From the NCBI GenBank assembly GCA_020634855.1, contig JACKAU010000005.1, positions 558,001 through 622,000 on the forward strand: 64,000 nucleotides of DNA, in the 5' to 3' direction. This document shows, piece by piece, positions 15,828-25,134 of this stretch (position 1 is the stretch's first letter; the number at the start of each line of letters is the position of its first letter). The translations under genes were made by a program, and so were the position numbers. The notes under the pieces were generated by a model. It ran no database searches, was not told where the DNA came from, and saw only the letters and a list, made by a program, of their open reading frames with translations. The stretch comes from Anaerolineales bacterium (lineage in GTDB: Bacteria > Chloroflexota > Anaerolineae > 4572-78 > J111).

Positions 15828-18137
15828 ATGAGCATGAGTATGGCCGATACAACGGTTAATGTTTACCTCCAGCAGTCCGACCAACAGTTGGCCGCCCAGG
15901 CCGCTGCGGGCAGCCGCGATGCCTTCGCCGCGCTATACAAGCGTTACTTTCAGGATATCTATGATTATGCCGCCCGAGTTTCGCGGAATCAGGATGTCGC
16001 CGCCGATGTCGTTCAATCGACTTTCGTCAAGGCTTGGCGGCAGTTGGAAGAGCGTAAAACCCCCGATAACATCAAAGCTTGGCTGTTTACCGTGGCTCAC
16101 AATGCCGCTATCGATGAACTGCGTTATAACAACCGGCTTGTTTCGCCTACCGAAGACACCGGCGAAATGGATCAACCCTACAATTATACCCTGGTTGACT
16201 CCTCTAAATTATCAAATCCCCAAGCAGTGTTGGAAGATCAAGAACTGGTGGACCTGGTCTGGCAGTCGGCCACGGCGCTGCCTCCCAAAGATTACAGTTT
16301 GCTCGATCTGCACGTGCGGCAGGGTCTTAGCCCGGATGAACTGGCCGAAAATTTAGGGGCCAGCAAAGGCGCGATCTACACCAAACTGTCTCGCCTGCGC
16401 GACGCTCTGGGCGAAGCCGTGGTCTCGAGTTTACTGCTGCGCCGGGGACGCAAAGATTGCCCTGATCTCAATGCCCTTTTATCCGAACTCCAGGCCACCG
16501 AATTGACCCGCAAAGTCCGCTGGACCATCCAACAACACTTGCAAGAGTGCCGCCGCTGCCAGGAAAGCAAACGGCGCTACGCCTCACCGGCGGCTATTTT
16601 AGCCTCGTTGGCGCCGGTTCCGGTTGGCCCCGGCCTGCGTGATCTGCTCTGGCTGCAAGTCGCCGATCAACTCCACCGGGAAAAACCGGTCGATCCCACG
16701 CCGCCGGCGGCCGAACCAAAACCCAGATTTGTCCCCCCCTATCTGTTGATCATTCCGGCCCTGCTGCTGGCCTTTCTGGTACTCGGCGCGGCCGGTGCGA
16801 TGGCCTGGTGGTCGTCATCGCCCTCGGTTGAAGATCCCGATGACGTTCACAGCACCAGCCACGTCATTGGCCAGGCCTCGAACGACAAAACCATCGATAT
16901 TGCCTGGTCGTACCAGCCCGATGTCACCGCTTACTCGGTGTTGTGGAGCCAAGGCGATCGCGATTTACCGGATGCCATGCCCGATCTGCCGGGTACAGCG
17001 ACCGGTACCACCAGCGCCGAATTGGCCGACGGTATCTGGTATTTTCATATGAGAACACAAGGCACTAACGGCGAATGGACCAGCACCGTCCATCTCGGCC
17101 CGTTCACCCTCCTGAGCCTGCCGCAAACCATTACGCCGACTGTGACGACTATTCCGGTCACGCTGACGGTGGAGTATATTGAAACCCCTACGCCCACCGC
17201 TACACCTATCACACCGACCCCAACCCCAACGGAGACCGCTCTGCCGACCAGCACGCCGGTGACCCCATCCCCCACTCCAACCAACACCAGCACCCCAACC
17301 CCGACTAATACGCCGACAGCCACCTTCACCCCGTCTCCCACACCGACGTTTACGCCGTCGCCGACTTGGACGCCCACGCCCATTCCGGACGTTCATTTTG
17401 TCTTCGATCAGACGCTCAACCCGCCCTCACCAGCGGATTTGATTTCGGGCCAAGATGTGGTCAACGTCAACTTTCATTATGTGACTACCGCCGTGGGCGG
17501 CGTTCGCTTTGTGGTCCTGCCGATTACGGGCGGCGCGCCGTCGCCGAACCATAGCGCGCCGGTATCGCCGGTCTACCCGGCTACGGGCTTGACCGAAGGG
17601 AGCGCCGGCTTTGCCAACAGCACTTTCTCGATTTCTGCCGGGGATGTCATCGTCGATCAACTCAGAATTCAAATGTGGACGGCCGATCAGAGCCAACTGC
17701 TGTACGAACTACCGGTAGGGGTTAGCTATCATTTCACCGAACCGGTTCAAGAAACGCATTTAGTGACGATTACCAGCTTAAATCCAACTTCCCCGGCGGT
17801 ACTCAACTTTAACGACCAGGTGACGATCAATTTTGATTATGAAACCACCGAAGCCGGCGGCGTGCGTATTTTCATTCGTCCCTTTGCCGGCGGTAGTCTG
17901 GCCGCGAATTACGGGGCATCGGGTTCCCCGGTTCATCCGGTGGGCAACGGCAGCTACAGCAGCAATTTCACCATCGTCTCCGGCGCGGTGACGATCGACC
18001 AACTCAGAATCCAAATGTTCAACGCCGACCAATCGGAACTACTGTTTGAGGACTTCGTTCCGGTCAGCTACCAGTTCAAAAATCCCATCGTCCTGCCGCC
18101 TGTGATCAAATTACCGATCAACGGCATCGGCGGCTGA
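15828..18137 (+). CDS. ECF sigma factor fused to zinc finger, membrane segment and extracytoplasmic domains
   Basis: 769 residues. Sigma region 2 spans about 30-100 ('DAFAALYKRYFQDIYDYAAR', 'AWLFTVAHNAAIDELR') and region 4 about 140-195 ('GLSPDELAENLGASKGAIYT'). An anti-sigma-like zinc motif follows (C211; H237-x3-C241-x2-C244), then one membrane helix (303-327), a fibronectin-like stretch ('VTAYSVLWSQGDRD'), a Thr-Pro linker (about 440-500), and two tandem beta-rich repeats of about 115 residues that share 'DQLRIQM..ADQS.LL'. A sigma factor, its inhibitor and a surface sensor would thus form one polypeptide, which needs cleavage or a shape change to act on DNA. Start supported by 'aaaaggag'. 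Confidence 0.88.
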   Translation: MSMSMADTTVNVYLQQSDQQLAAQAAAGSRDAFAALYKRYFQDIYDYAARVSRNQDVAADVVQSTFVKAWRQLEERKTPDNIKAWLFTVAHNAAIDELRYNNRLVSPTEDTGEMDQPYNYTLVDSSKLSNPQAVLEDQELVDLVWQSATALPPKDYSLLDLHVRQGLSPDELAENLGASKGAIYTKLSRLRDALGEAVVSSLLLRRGRKDCPDLNALLSELQATELTRKVRWTIQQHLQECRRCQESKRRYASPAAILASLAPVPVGPGLRDLLWLQVADQLHREKPVDPTPPAAEPKPRFVPPYLLIIPALLLAFLVLGAAGAMAWWSSSPSVEDPDDVHSTSHVIGQASNDKTIDIAWSYQPDVTAYSVLWSQGDRDLPDAMPDLPGTATGTTSAELADGIWYFHMRTQGTNGEWTSTVHLGPFTLLSLPQTITPTVTTIPVTLTVEYIETPTPTATPITPTPTPTETALPTSTPVTPSPTPTNTSTPTPTNTPTATFTPSPTPTFTPSPTWTPTPIPDVHFVFDQTLNPPSPADLISGQDVVNVNFHYVTTAVGGVRFVVLPITGGAPSPNHSAPVSPVYPATGLTEGSAGFANSTFSISAGDVIVDQLRIQMWTADQSQLLYELPVGVSYHFTEPVQETHLVTITSLNPTSPAVLNFNDQVTINFDYETTEAGGVRIFIRPFAGGSLAANYGASGSPVHPVGNGSYSSNFTIVSGAVTIDQLRIQMFNADQSELLFEDFVPVSYQFKNPIVLPPVIKLPINGIGG

Positions 18138-18151
18138 GACGGCCGAACTTC

Positions 18152-18247
18152 AGACCTTACAGGCTTCCAAATGATGCTTGAGTTAACGGGGCGTCCCGAT
18201 TGGAATACTTCCCGGATTAAGCTCATTGTTGAAAACCTGTAAGGTCT
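18152..18247. repeat. Inverted repeat pair, MITE-like
   Basis: AGACCTTACAGG (18152-18163) and its exact complement CCTGTAAGGTCT (18236-18247) flank 72 bp. They lie in the 339-bp gap (18138-18476) between the sigma fusion and the histidine kinase. The rest of that gap shows no gene. Confidence 0.6.
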
Positions 18248-18476
18248 AGTATCATCTAGCCATTCATCTCTATCTTCAGGTCCTGGGAATAATGATCGGC
18301 GATAATAAAGTTGCTGCTGAAAGCGAACGGTCGGCAATTCCCTATTTTATAGTCGAGGGTGTGCTCTTAGGAAAGTTGGTATATAATTAACGTAGCCGTT
18401 TATTCGTAAAACACTTTACTTGACCCAAACGATTGTCATCTTAATCCTTATCTGAACCTGGTACCGACAACTGCTT

Positions 18477-20477
18477 ATGGCTTACAACTTCCTAAAATAT
18501 ACCACCTGGTGGCTGACTTCGCTTTTTAACCCTACCCGTGGAGCTGGCTCGGCCGCCGACCGCGCCAGATCCCTCCTTTCAATAAATTCTACAGCCAAGC
18601 CTCCCCCTAATGAGGAGCAACCTGAGCCTCGCGTCCCGGATTTGGAAGCCCGGTTAACCGCCATTCATCAACTGGGCCACGAATTGACGCTACTCTACGA
18701 TGAAGAGACGATTATTCGCCGGGTTTTGGAAACCGCCGTCGCCATCTTGCCCTTAAAGGCGATTGAGTATGCCTCGATACCTGACCCGGCTCAAGAACTG
18801 ATTTACCGTTACCGGCTGCTCAATGATGGTCGGTTAGAGACGCTCAATACACATTTAGCACTGACTCCCGAAGCGGCGTGTCCGGGCGTACAGGTTGTAC
18901 TTCGCGGCCAATCGCATTATCTTGCTGAGAGACCGGCCGTCGGCGAGCCTCAAGAAATGATCGAGGGCGAACCGATCCGGGCGGAGTTTTGTGTGCCCTT
19001 AAAAATTCGCGAACAGGTAACAGGTATCCTACATGCGAAACACATTCGCCCCCACAGCTTCACCCCGGCAGACCAGCACGTCCTCCAAACCTTGGCGATG
19101 CAAGCCGCCGTGGCGCTAGAAAATGCCCGATTGTATCTCGAAACGCAGCAGCGCGCTAAAGAACTGGCGGCGCTTAACCGAGCCACGCGAGTGGTGGCCT
19201 CAACACTCGATTTGACCACCGTCTTGGAAAAAACTATCGTTGAAGTGAGAACCATGCTCGAGGTAGAGGGTACGGCGATCTTATTGTACGATGCCAATCG
19301 TCAGGACCTGGTGTTTGCCATCACCGACGGACCGTATCCTGACACGCTGGCCGGCATTAGATTGTCGTTATCTCAGGGTGTGGCCGGCTGGGTGGCCCGA
19401 TCGCGGCAGCCGGCTATCGTCAATGATGTGGGACACGATCCCCGTTTTTACGATGGTATCGATGCTATGACCGATCTCAGCACCCAATCGATCCTGGCCG
19501 CCCCCATTCTTTTTCAAGATAAATTAGTCGGCATTTTTGAAGTGATTAACAAGTTTGAAGCCGCCTTTAACCCGCATGATCTGGAGTTATTGGAGTCATT
19601 ATCGCGCTCGGTGGCCATTGCCATTGAAAATGCGCGGCTGTACCAGGCCGAACGCGAGCAGTTTCACCGCTTACAACAATCGCAGGCCCAATTGATCCAG
19701 ATCGAAAAAATGGCGGCGTTGGGCCGCTTGGTTGGCTCCATTGCCCACGAAATCAACAATCCTATTCAGGCCATTCAAAACTGCATGGCCCTCCTTCAGG
19801 AAGAAGCTCATGGGCGGCAGCGTCCGGACAAGATAACGGTGTACACCATTATCGCGTCGGATGAGCTTAAGCGTATTGCGGGCATTGTCCATCGCATGCT
19901 TGAGTTCTATGAATATCACGAGACGCAGCCTGGCGTTGACAATCCAGCCTCCATTGATGATTTTTTTTATATGGCTCCGGACGAAGTTCAAGTTATCGAT
20001 TTACATGAACTCCTCGACAGCGTCTTACAACTGACCCGAAAGCAGTTGCAAAAGCAGCGCATTACCGTTAAACGAATGTGGCTTAAAAATCCACCGGTGT
20101 ATCGGGGCAGCCCGGATCGTCTCAAACAGGTTTTTCTTAATCTCATCCTTAATGCCATCGATGCGATGCGCGATCAACCCGGGGTATTGACCATTTCCAC
20201 CCTTATCGACGAACCTGCGCCAGATGAAGGTCGAACTCAGCCGGGCATTAGTATTACCTTTGCTGACACCGGGAGTGGGATAGCGGAACAGGTACTGCCG
20301 CATATTTTTGAACCCATGTTTACCACCAAACTCCACGGTTCGGGGTTTGGCTTGTTTGTTTGCTACAAAATTATCGAAGCCCACGGCGGGCAAATTACCG
20401 TCGACAGTCGGATAGACGTAGGGACCACCTTTACTATTTTGTTGCCTTTGGAAATTAGTCCCGATAATTCGGCTTAG
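18477..20477 (+). CDS. Cytoplasmic GAF-GAF sensor histidine kinase
   Basis: 666 residues. There are two GAF domains (about 65-205 and 225-385; the second contains 'LSLSQGVAGWVARSRQPAIV'), a HisKA domain with the phospho-acceptor His in 'SIAHEINNPIQAI' (about residue 424), and a HATPase_c domain with N box 'NLILNAIDAM', G1 'DTGSGI' and G2 'GSGFGLFVCYK'. No clear membrane segment, so it senses an intracellular ligand. It is followed 23 bp later by a winged-helix response regulator gene and then by a Roadblock regulator gene: likely one signalling unit. Confidence 0.93.
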   Translation: MAYNFLKYTTWWLTSLFNPTRGAGSAADRARSLLSINSTAKPPPNEEQPEPRVPDLEARLTAIHQLGHELTLLYDEETIIRRVLETAVAILPLKAIEYASIPDPAQELIYRYRLLNDGRLETLNTHLALTPEAACPGVQVVLRGQSHYLAERPAVGEPQEMIEGEPIRAEFCVPLKIREQVTGILHAKHIRPHSFTPADQHVLQTLAMQAAVALENARLYLETQQRAKELAALNRATRVVASTLDLTTVLEKTIVEVRTMLEVEGTAILLYDANRQDLVFAITDGPYPDTLAGIRLSLSQGVAGWVARSRQPAIVNDVGHDPRFYDGIDAMTDLSTQSILAAPILFQDKLVGIFEVINKFEAAFNPHDLELLESLSRSVAIAIENARLYQAEREQFHRLQQSQAQLIQIEKMAALGRLVGSIAHEINNPIQAIQNCMALLQEEAHGRQRPDKITVYTIIASDELKRIAGIVHRMLEFYEYHETQPGVDNPASIDDFFYMAPDEVQVIDLHELLDSVLQLTRKQLQKQRITVKRMWLKNPPVYRGSPDRLKQVFLNLILNAIDAMRDQPGVLTISTLIDEPAPDEGRTQPGISITFADTGSGIAEQVLPHIFEPMFTTKLHGSGFGLFVCYKIIEAHGGQITVDSRIDVGTTFTILLPLEISPDNSA

Positions 20478-20500
20478 CGATCACGCCAGGACTAGATGAT

Positions 20501-21343
20501 ATGGATTCTGCTAAAATCTTAATTATTGACGATGAACTGGCCATTCGCTTAACATTGGCCGAGATGTTAATGAATGATGGTTACGAAGTGGTCACGGCCA
20601 AAGATGGACAAACGGCTTTAGAGATAATAAACCGAGAATTTTTCGACCTGGCATTGATCGATATCAATTTGGGCGATATGAGCGGCACTGAAATCCTGTC
20701 CGTTATGCGCGCGCAGGCGCTGGATACAGTGGCGATTATCCTCACAGCCCATGCCTCACTTAATACCGCAATCGATGCGCTACGACACGGGGCTTATGAT
20801 TATTTATTTAAACCTTGCCAGCCTAATGAACTGCGAAATGTGATCAAAAAAGGGCTGCGCAAACGCCAACTTGACCTACGCCAACAAAATTTGCTACGTC
20901 AGGTAGAACAAGATCTATTAAGTACACTGACAGAAATTAGAGCCACTGTCGCCGACCGGCCAACCGCAGACTCACCGGCTGTGTTTGATTTATCGGGAAC
21001 GCATCCGGCAGCACCAAAACTACCGGTTGTTAAAGCCGAAAACATGTTACATAAGGGCGGCTTAACCATCCATTTCGACCGGCATTCTGTGACTCTCAAC
21101 GCGCATCCCTTAGAACTTAGCCCCACCGAGTTCGATTTGTTAGCCTATCTGGTGACCAACTCGCCACGGGTCATCTCGGCTCAAGAGTTGGTAGCTGCGG
21201 TTCAGGGTTATGAAACGGCGCAGCCAGAAGCCAGCGGTCTTATCAGAACCCATATTTATCATATTCGTCAAAAGATTAAGCAAGCGGCCGGGCAACCTGA
21301 TTTAATTCGAACCATACGGAATATCGGCTATCAGATTGAATAA
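20501..21343 (+). CDS. Response regulator with OmpR/PhoB-type winged helix
   Basis: 280 residues. Receiver domain 1-120 with acidic pair 'IIDDE', phospho-acceptor Asp54 in 'LALIDINLGDMSG', Thr in 'ILTAHAS' and Lys in 'YLFKPCQP'. A helical linker of about 70 residues, unusually long, precedes a winged-helix DNA-binding domain (about 190-280: 'LELSPTEFDLLAYLVTNSPR', 'RTHIYHIRQKI', 'IRTIRNIGYQI'). It is encoded directly after the GAF kinase and is its probable partner. Confidence 0.92.
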   Translation: MDSAKILIIDDELAIRLTLAEMLMNDGYEVVTAKDGQTALEIINREFFDLALIDINLGDMSGTEILSVMRAQALDTVAIILTAHASLNTAIDALRHGAYDYLFKPCQPNELRNVIKKGLRKRQLDLRQQNLLRQVEQDLLSTLTEIRATVADRPTADSPAVFDLSGTHPAAPKLPVVKAENMLHKGGLTIHFDRHSVTLNAHPLELSPTEFDLLAYLVTNSPRVISAQELVAAVQGYETAQPEASGLIRTHIYHIRQKIKQAAGQPDLIRTIRNIGYQIE

Positions 21344-21476
21344 CTGTGCTGTATTGTAAAGAATTCTCATAGCCTTCACAATCTCTCTACGTAGTCTCAA
21401 CAACAAAATCGTGTGATCTGTGTTACACTAAAGACCAAGTACTTCTTAACTAAACTTCCGACATTAAGGGGAATTT

Positions 21477-22535
21477 ATGAACCAGAATTCACAGATGAAT
21501 CACGTCTTAATTGTTGACGATGATCCTGATATCACCTACATTGTCTCGACGGGATTGGCCAAATTTAAGGGGCATAGCGTTATTGACGTAGCCCACAACG
21601 GGCAAGATGCCATTGCCAAGCTCCGCAAGAATGCTTATGATCTGGTTATTACCGATTACCACATGCCGGATATGTCGGGCTTCGAGGTGGCTCAGAACGT
21701 ACGTCAACTCTCACCCAAGACACAAGTTATGTTGATGACGGCCTATGGGTCTGATGAGTTACAAACTGCGGCAGAAAAGACCTTGGACGGCTATATCAAC
21801 AAACCCTTTTCGATTCGACAGATTCGAGAAGTTGTCGATGGCGCTCTCAACCGCACAACCCCAGACCGCCAGCCGGCTTCGCAAACGATTGACCGGCCGG
21901 CCTATGCAGAGGAGAGCGATACCCTATTGAGGATATTACAAGCCAATACATCGGCTCGGTGCATCTTATTGATCGATTCAAGTGGTTATATGGTCAGCGC
22001 CGTCGGGACGACTGTTGGCCTGGATACCACCACTATCAGCGCTCTGGTAGCAGCAAATTTTACCGCCTCTACGGAGTTGGCCAATCTACTTGGCAGTCGA
22101 GACTCGATCTTTAAATCCAGTTTTTTTGAAGGGATTGATTATAACGTTTACGCTTATGACATTAATAGACAGTTACTGCTGGCCGTAATTTTTGGACCCC
22201 GATCCAAACCGGGGGTTGTGTGGTATTACACCAAACAAACGGCGGTTGATTTGGCTCAACTGTATGAAAATCAGCCGATTCAGGAGAACTTAGAAGATGT
22301 TGATTTAAGTAGTGCTTTCGAAATTGAACTCGACAATATGTTTGACAGTTTTGGCAGCGATTTTGAAAAAAATGAAGCAGAGGGCCAACCTGAGGTTAGC
22401 CTTAAACCCGAAAAGGTAATCCCAGCCGCACCCGTCAATAAGGTCAATCAACACAGTAAACCGATGACCTTTGAGCAAGCTGTGGCAGCCGGTTTAGTAC
22501 CTCAAAATATTCTTCAGAGAGAAGAAGTGAGTTAG
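21477..22535 (+). CDS. Response regulator with Roadblock/LC7 domain
   Basis: 352 residues. Receiver domain 1-125 (acidic 'VDDDPD', Asp60 in 'LVITDYHMPDMSG', Lys in 'GYINKPF'). A Roadblock/LC7 domain follows (about 148-262: 'RCILLIDSSGYMVSAVG', 'FEGIDYNVYAYDINRQLLLA', 'VVWYYTKQTAVDLAQL'), then an acidic tail with a conserved-looking last helix ('TFEQAVAAGLVPQNIL'). Roadblock proteins usually regulate small Ras-like GTPases such as MglA. No such GTPase is encoded in this window. The kinase upstream is the likely input. Confidence 0.85.
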   Translation: MNQNSQMNHVLIVDDDPDITYIVSTGLAKFKGHSVIDVAHNGQDAIAKLRKNAYDLVITDYHMPDMSGFEVAQNVRQLSPKTQVMLMTAYGSDELQTAAEKTLDGYINKPFSIRQIREVVDGALNRTTPDRQPASQTIDRPAYAEESDTLLRILQANTSARCILLIDSSGYMVSAVGTTVGLDTTTISALVAANFTASTELANLLGSRDSIFKSSFFEGIDYNVYAYDINRQLLLAVIFGPRSKPGVVWYYTKQTAVDLAQLYENQPIQENLEDVDLSSAFEIELDNMFDSFGSDFEKNEAEGQPEVSLKPEKVIPAAPVNKVNQHSKPMTFEQAVAAGLVPQNILQREEVS

Positions 22536-22578
22536 CCCTGATTAGGTAACTGTCACCCGGTATTTAATCACCGCTCAG

Positions 22579-25119
22579 TTAGCGCACAACGATGTCCGTC
22601 AGATACAAAAAGTTGTCCGGGCTGCCATCGGCGCGGTTAAGCTGTGCTCCGGTGGCGCTTAAATACAAACCGGTAATGAGGGGGTATGAGCCAGGTGGGG
22701 CATCAGGCGGGATACGTAGGCCATACCCCTGCGACACCGTTTGTCCCGGCAGCAGCGGCGAACGCTCGACGTTTTGCAGATCAAGCAGCAACCGATCCTG
22801 TTGAGCGATATTTTGGCCCTCACCGGTTAAATGGACAAAGCTAATCACGCTGCTGTCCGGCAACCCTACCTCGACCAACGTGCCAAATTCCGGCGCTTGC
22901 CAGGTTAATCGCACTTTTAAAGTGTCCCCTGCCCGAACCTCTCCTCCCATTACAGTCGCCTCAACCAGAGTCAGGCCACCCTCAAAAGGTACATTGAGCG
23001 GTATCGATAAACTTGGTTGATCTTTATTAGGCAAGGCGAACAGGGTTAGCTTTCCACTCTTCTCAAACCACCATTCCTCCACCGGAAACGCCGCTTGATT
23101 GTACCAAGCCGCCGTTTGACTGAGCGGATCTTTGTGCGTCAACCACCGCTCAAACAACCAGACCCGCTGCGACTCGGCCTGGGTCGTTCGCCAGATACGG
23201 TCTCGCTCGTCCGGCTGAATGGCTCGAGGTTCGCTCTCGATCCAGGCGTAGGTCGGCAGCGGTTTATCCAAATAGGCCATAACTCGGGTGGAGATTTCCT
23301 GGACATCACCGAAAGGCGGAATGGCGATGTGCAAGGCGTCGCCTGGTTGAGCCGAGTCGGTTAGCGTGTCCAGAACCGGTAGATCGGCTTGCGCTTGGGG
23401 ATTAGCTAAGGCTACTTGAGCCGTGGCGAGCATCATTTGGTAAGTAAGCAGGAGAGCGAACGCGATGGCGAAGATGATGGTTAGAGGGTTTTGGATGAAG
23501 TGCAATGTATAATGCGTAATGCGTAGTGCGTAGGATGTAGGGCGTGGAGCGTGAGTTGAGGCGTGAGAGTCACGAGATTTGGAGTCTTTAGCCCACAGTG
23601 CGAAACTGGCCACCAACAGACCCAACCCGGCTATAATCAATAACACCAATGCCGGGACCAAAATCGACCACTCAATCGTCAATCTGTTTTCGCCGGGACG
23701 TAGCCAGATAATATCGACCAGTCCGTCCTGAAGAATCTGCCAATGGCCTAGCGGTGGAAACGCCGCCCAGTTGAATACAAAGTTATCGTTGCGCCCAAGC
23801 CGTAGAAAATGCTCGTTGAAATCAACGCTGACGCCGAGGAAATTGACGAACAGACTCAATACCACCAAAAGGCCAACCCCAAGTCGAGCGCCCCAACGCC
23901 ACATCGAGTGACTCGGCCCTTCAAGTATCCACCCTAGCGACTCCCCCACAAACAGCATCAACAACGGCAAAATCGGCATCAAAAAGCGGGGTCCCCACCC
24001 CCAGGTGCCGCCCCAGGCATACCACGAGCCGTAGAACAACCAGTAAAAGAGGCACATCGCCGCAATCAGTAAAAAGTACGGGCGCGGGAGTCGACGCCAG
24101 GCCGGACGGATGCCGAAAAAGAGCAGCAGCATCAACGGAGCGTAGATAAACAGCCCGCGTCCCGGACTGAAGAGCAATCCATAAGCGCCTACCCACGGCG
24201 CTTCAAATAAGATTTCCTGGTTGTAGCCGGTCTCGCTGAGGCTGCCGAAGCGGATGAGGTTGAAATACATCAACCCTAAACCGACGAGCAGCGAGGGAGC
24301 GAGATAAATGGCGAGCAACCGGGCGTAGAGTAGGAAGAGTTTGGGAGTGAAGCGGGGAATGTGAGACGTAAAATGTAGTGCGTAGTCCGTAGTGCGTGAG
24401 CTAAATAAAGAGGGATGGAGGGATTCTTCTATTGACCGGGCGTCCTTCGTTTGCTGTTTGGTGAATTCCCATATGAGATAGAGGCCGATCAGCCCGGTGG
24501 CGGGAACGGTTTCGAAGCGGAAAGCCAAGCTGAGTGCAACGGCGACTCCGGCTAGAAAAATCCACAGCCACCGAGAACCGGTTTCCGACTGCACGGCGCG
24601 ATAGGCGGCCCAGACCGCCACTAAAAAGGAGAGAGCCTGCATCGCCGGTTCCCAAAACATCCGGGCGTAAATCCAGGCGATGGTACATAGCCCGTACCCC
24701 AACGCAGTGAAGAAGGCTACTTTTGTTGAGAAGCCCAAATCGACTAACCAGACCAAGATTAACGCCGCCACCAGCGCCGTGACCGGCATGTTAGCCAGCA
24801 AACTCACATGGACTACATTGAGACCGGGGATAAGGTGCCCCAACCAAATGAGCGGGGCCGTGATGATCGAGATTCCTGGCGCTTTTTTTGTATAGAGATG
24901 ATCGTCTATACCCCAGAAGCCGGGTGGGATAGCCTGCCAGTGGTTGGTCCAGATGAACTGGTTCATATCGGGCCGGCCGTATTGTACCAGATTGTTGGCC
25001 GGGGCAAAACCGACCCACTCATCCATTACGTGAAAATGGCCGGAGAAACTGAGCAGGTAGACCGCATAAAGAAATAAAGCCAGCCAAAAGGCCAGCACTT
25101 TGACCGAAATGTTCATCAA
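22579..25119 (-). CDS. GT-C membrane glycosyltransferase (ArnT/PMT-like) with C-terminal beta module
   Basis: 846 residues. Many membrane segments, with a first extracytoplasmic loop carrying acidic residues ('HFHVMDEWVGFAPANNLVQY') as in GT39/ArnT-type enzymes that use polyprenyl-phosphate sugars. The last about 140 residues form a soluble beta-rich module ('RLTWQAPEF', 'PPDAPPGSYPLITGLYL') shared with neighbouring glycosyltransferases. Two hydrophilic insertions ('SYALRITHYTLHF'; 'RTTDYALHFTSHIPRF') are encoded by heptanucleotide repeats. It is 15 bp downstream of the DUF2079 gene and cotranscribed with it. Confidence 0.82.
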   Translation of the reverse strand: MMNISVKVLAFWLALFLYAVYLLSFSGHFHVMDEWVGFAPANNLVQYGRPDMNQFIWTNHWQAIPPGFWGIDDHLYTKKAPGISIITAPLIWLGHLIPGLNVVHVSLLANMPVTALVAALILVWLVDLGFSTKVAFFTALGYGLCTIAWIYARMFWEPAMQALSFLVAVWAAYRAVQSETGSRWLWIFLAGVAVALSLAFRFETVPATGLIGLYLIWEFTKQQTKDARSIEESLHPSLFSSRTTDYALHFTSHIPRFTPKLFLLYARLLAIYLAPSLLVGLGLMYFNLIRFGSLSETGYNQEILFEAPWVGAYGLLFSPGRGLFIYAPLMLLLFFGIRPAWRRLPRPYFLLIAAMCLFYWLFYGSWYAWGGTWGWGPRFLMPILPLLMLFVGESLGWILEGPSHSMWRWGARLGVGLLVVLSLFVNFLGVSVDFNEHFLRLGRNDNFVFNWAAFPPLGHWQILQDGLVDIIWLRPGENRLTIEWSILVPALVLLIIAGLGLLVASFALWAKDSKSRDSHASTHAPRPTSYALRITHYTLHFIQNPLTIIFAIAFALLLTYQMMLATAQVALANPQAQADLPVLDTLTDSAQPGDALHIAIPPFGDVQEISTRVMAYLDKPLPTYAWIESEPRAIQPDERDRIWRTTQAESQRVWLFERWLTHKDPLSQTAAWYNQAAFPVEEWWFEKSGKLTLFALPNKDQPSLSIPLNVPFEGGLTLVEATVMGGEVRAGDTLKVRLTWQAPEFGTLVEVGLPDSSVISFVHLTGEGQNIAQQDRLLLDLQNVERSPLLPGQTVSQGYGLRIPPDAPPGSYPLITGLYLSATGAQLNRADGSPDNFLYLTDIVVR
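23512..23560. repeat. Heptanucleotide repeat inside a glycosyltransferase gene
   Basis: Degenerate copies of ATGCGTA/GTGCGTA, in frame within the coding sequence, give the minus-strand protein stretch 'YALRITHYTLHF'. A second, weaker tract lies at 24362-24402. Confidence 0.7.
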
Positions 25120-25134
25120 TCAATCGGCTCCGAC

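Noticed and set aside
16965..17396. Antisense frames of 112-143 codons opposite the Thr-Pro linker
   Set aside because: Gly/Val/Arg-rich antisense frames are the usual shadow of ACC/CCN-rich linker codons.
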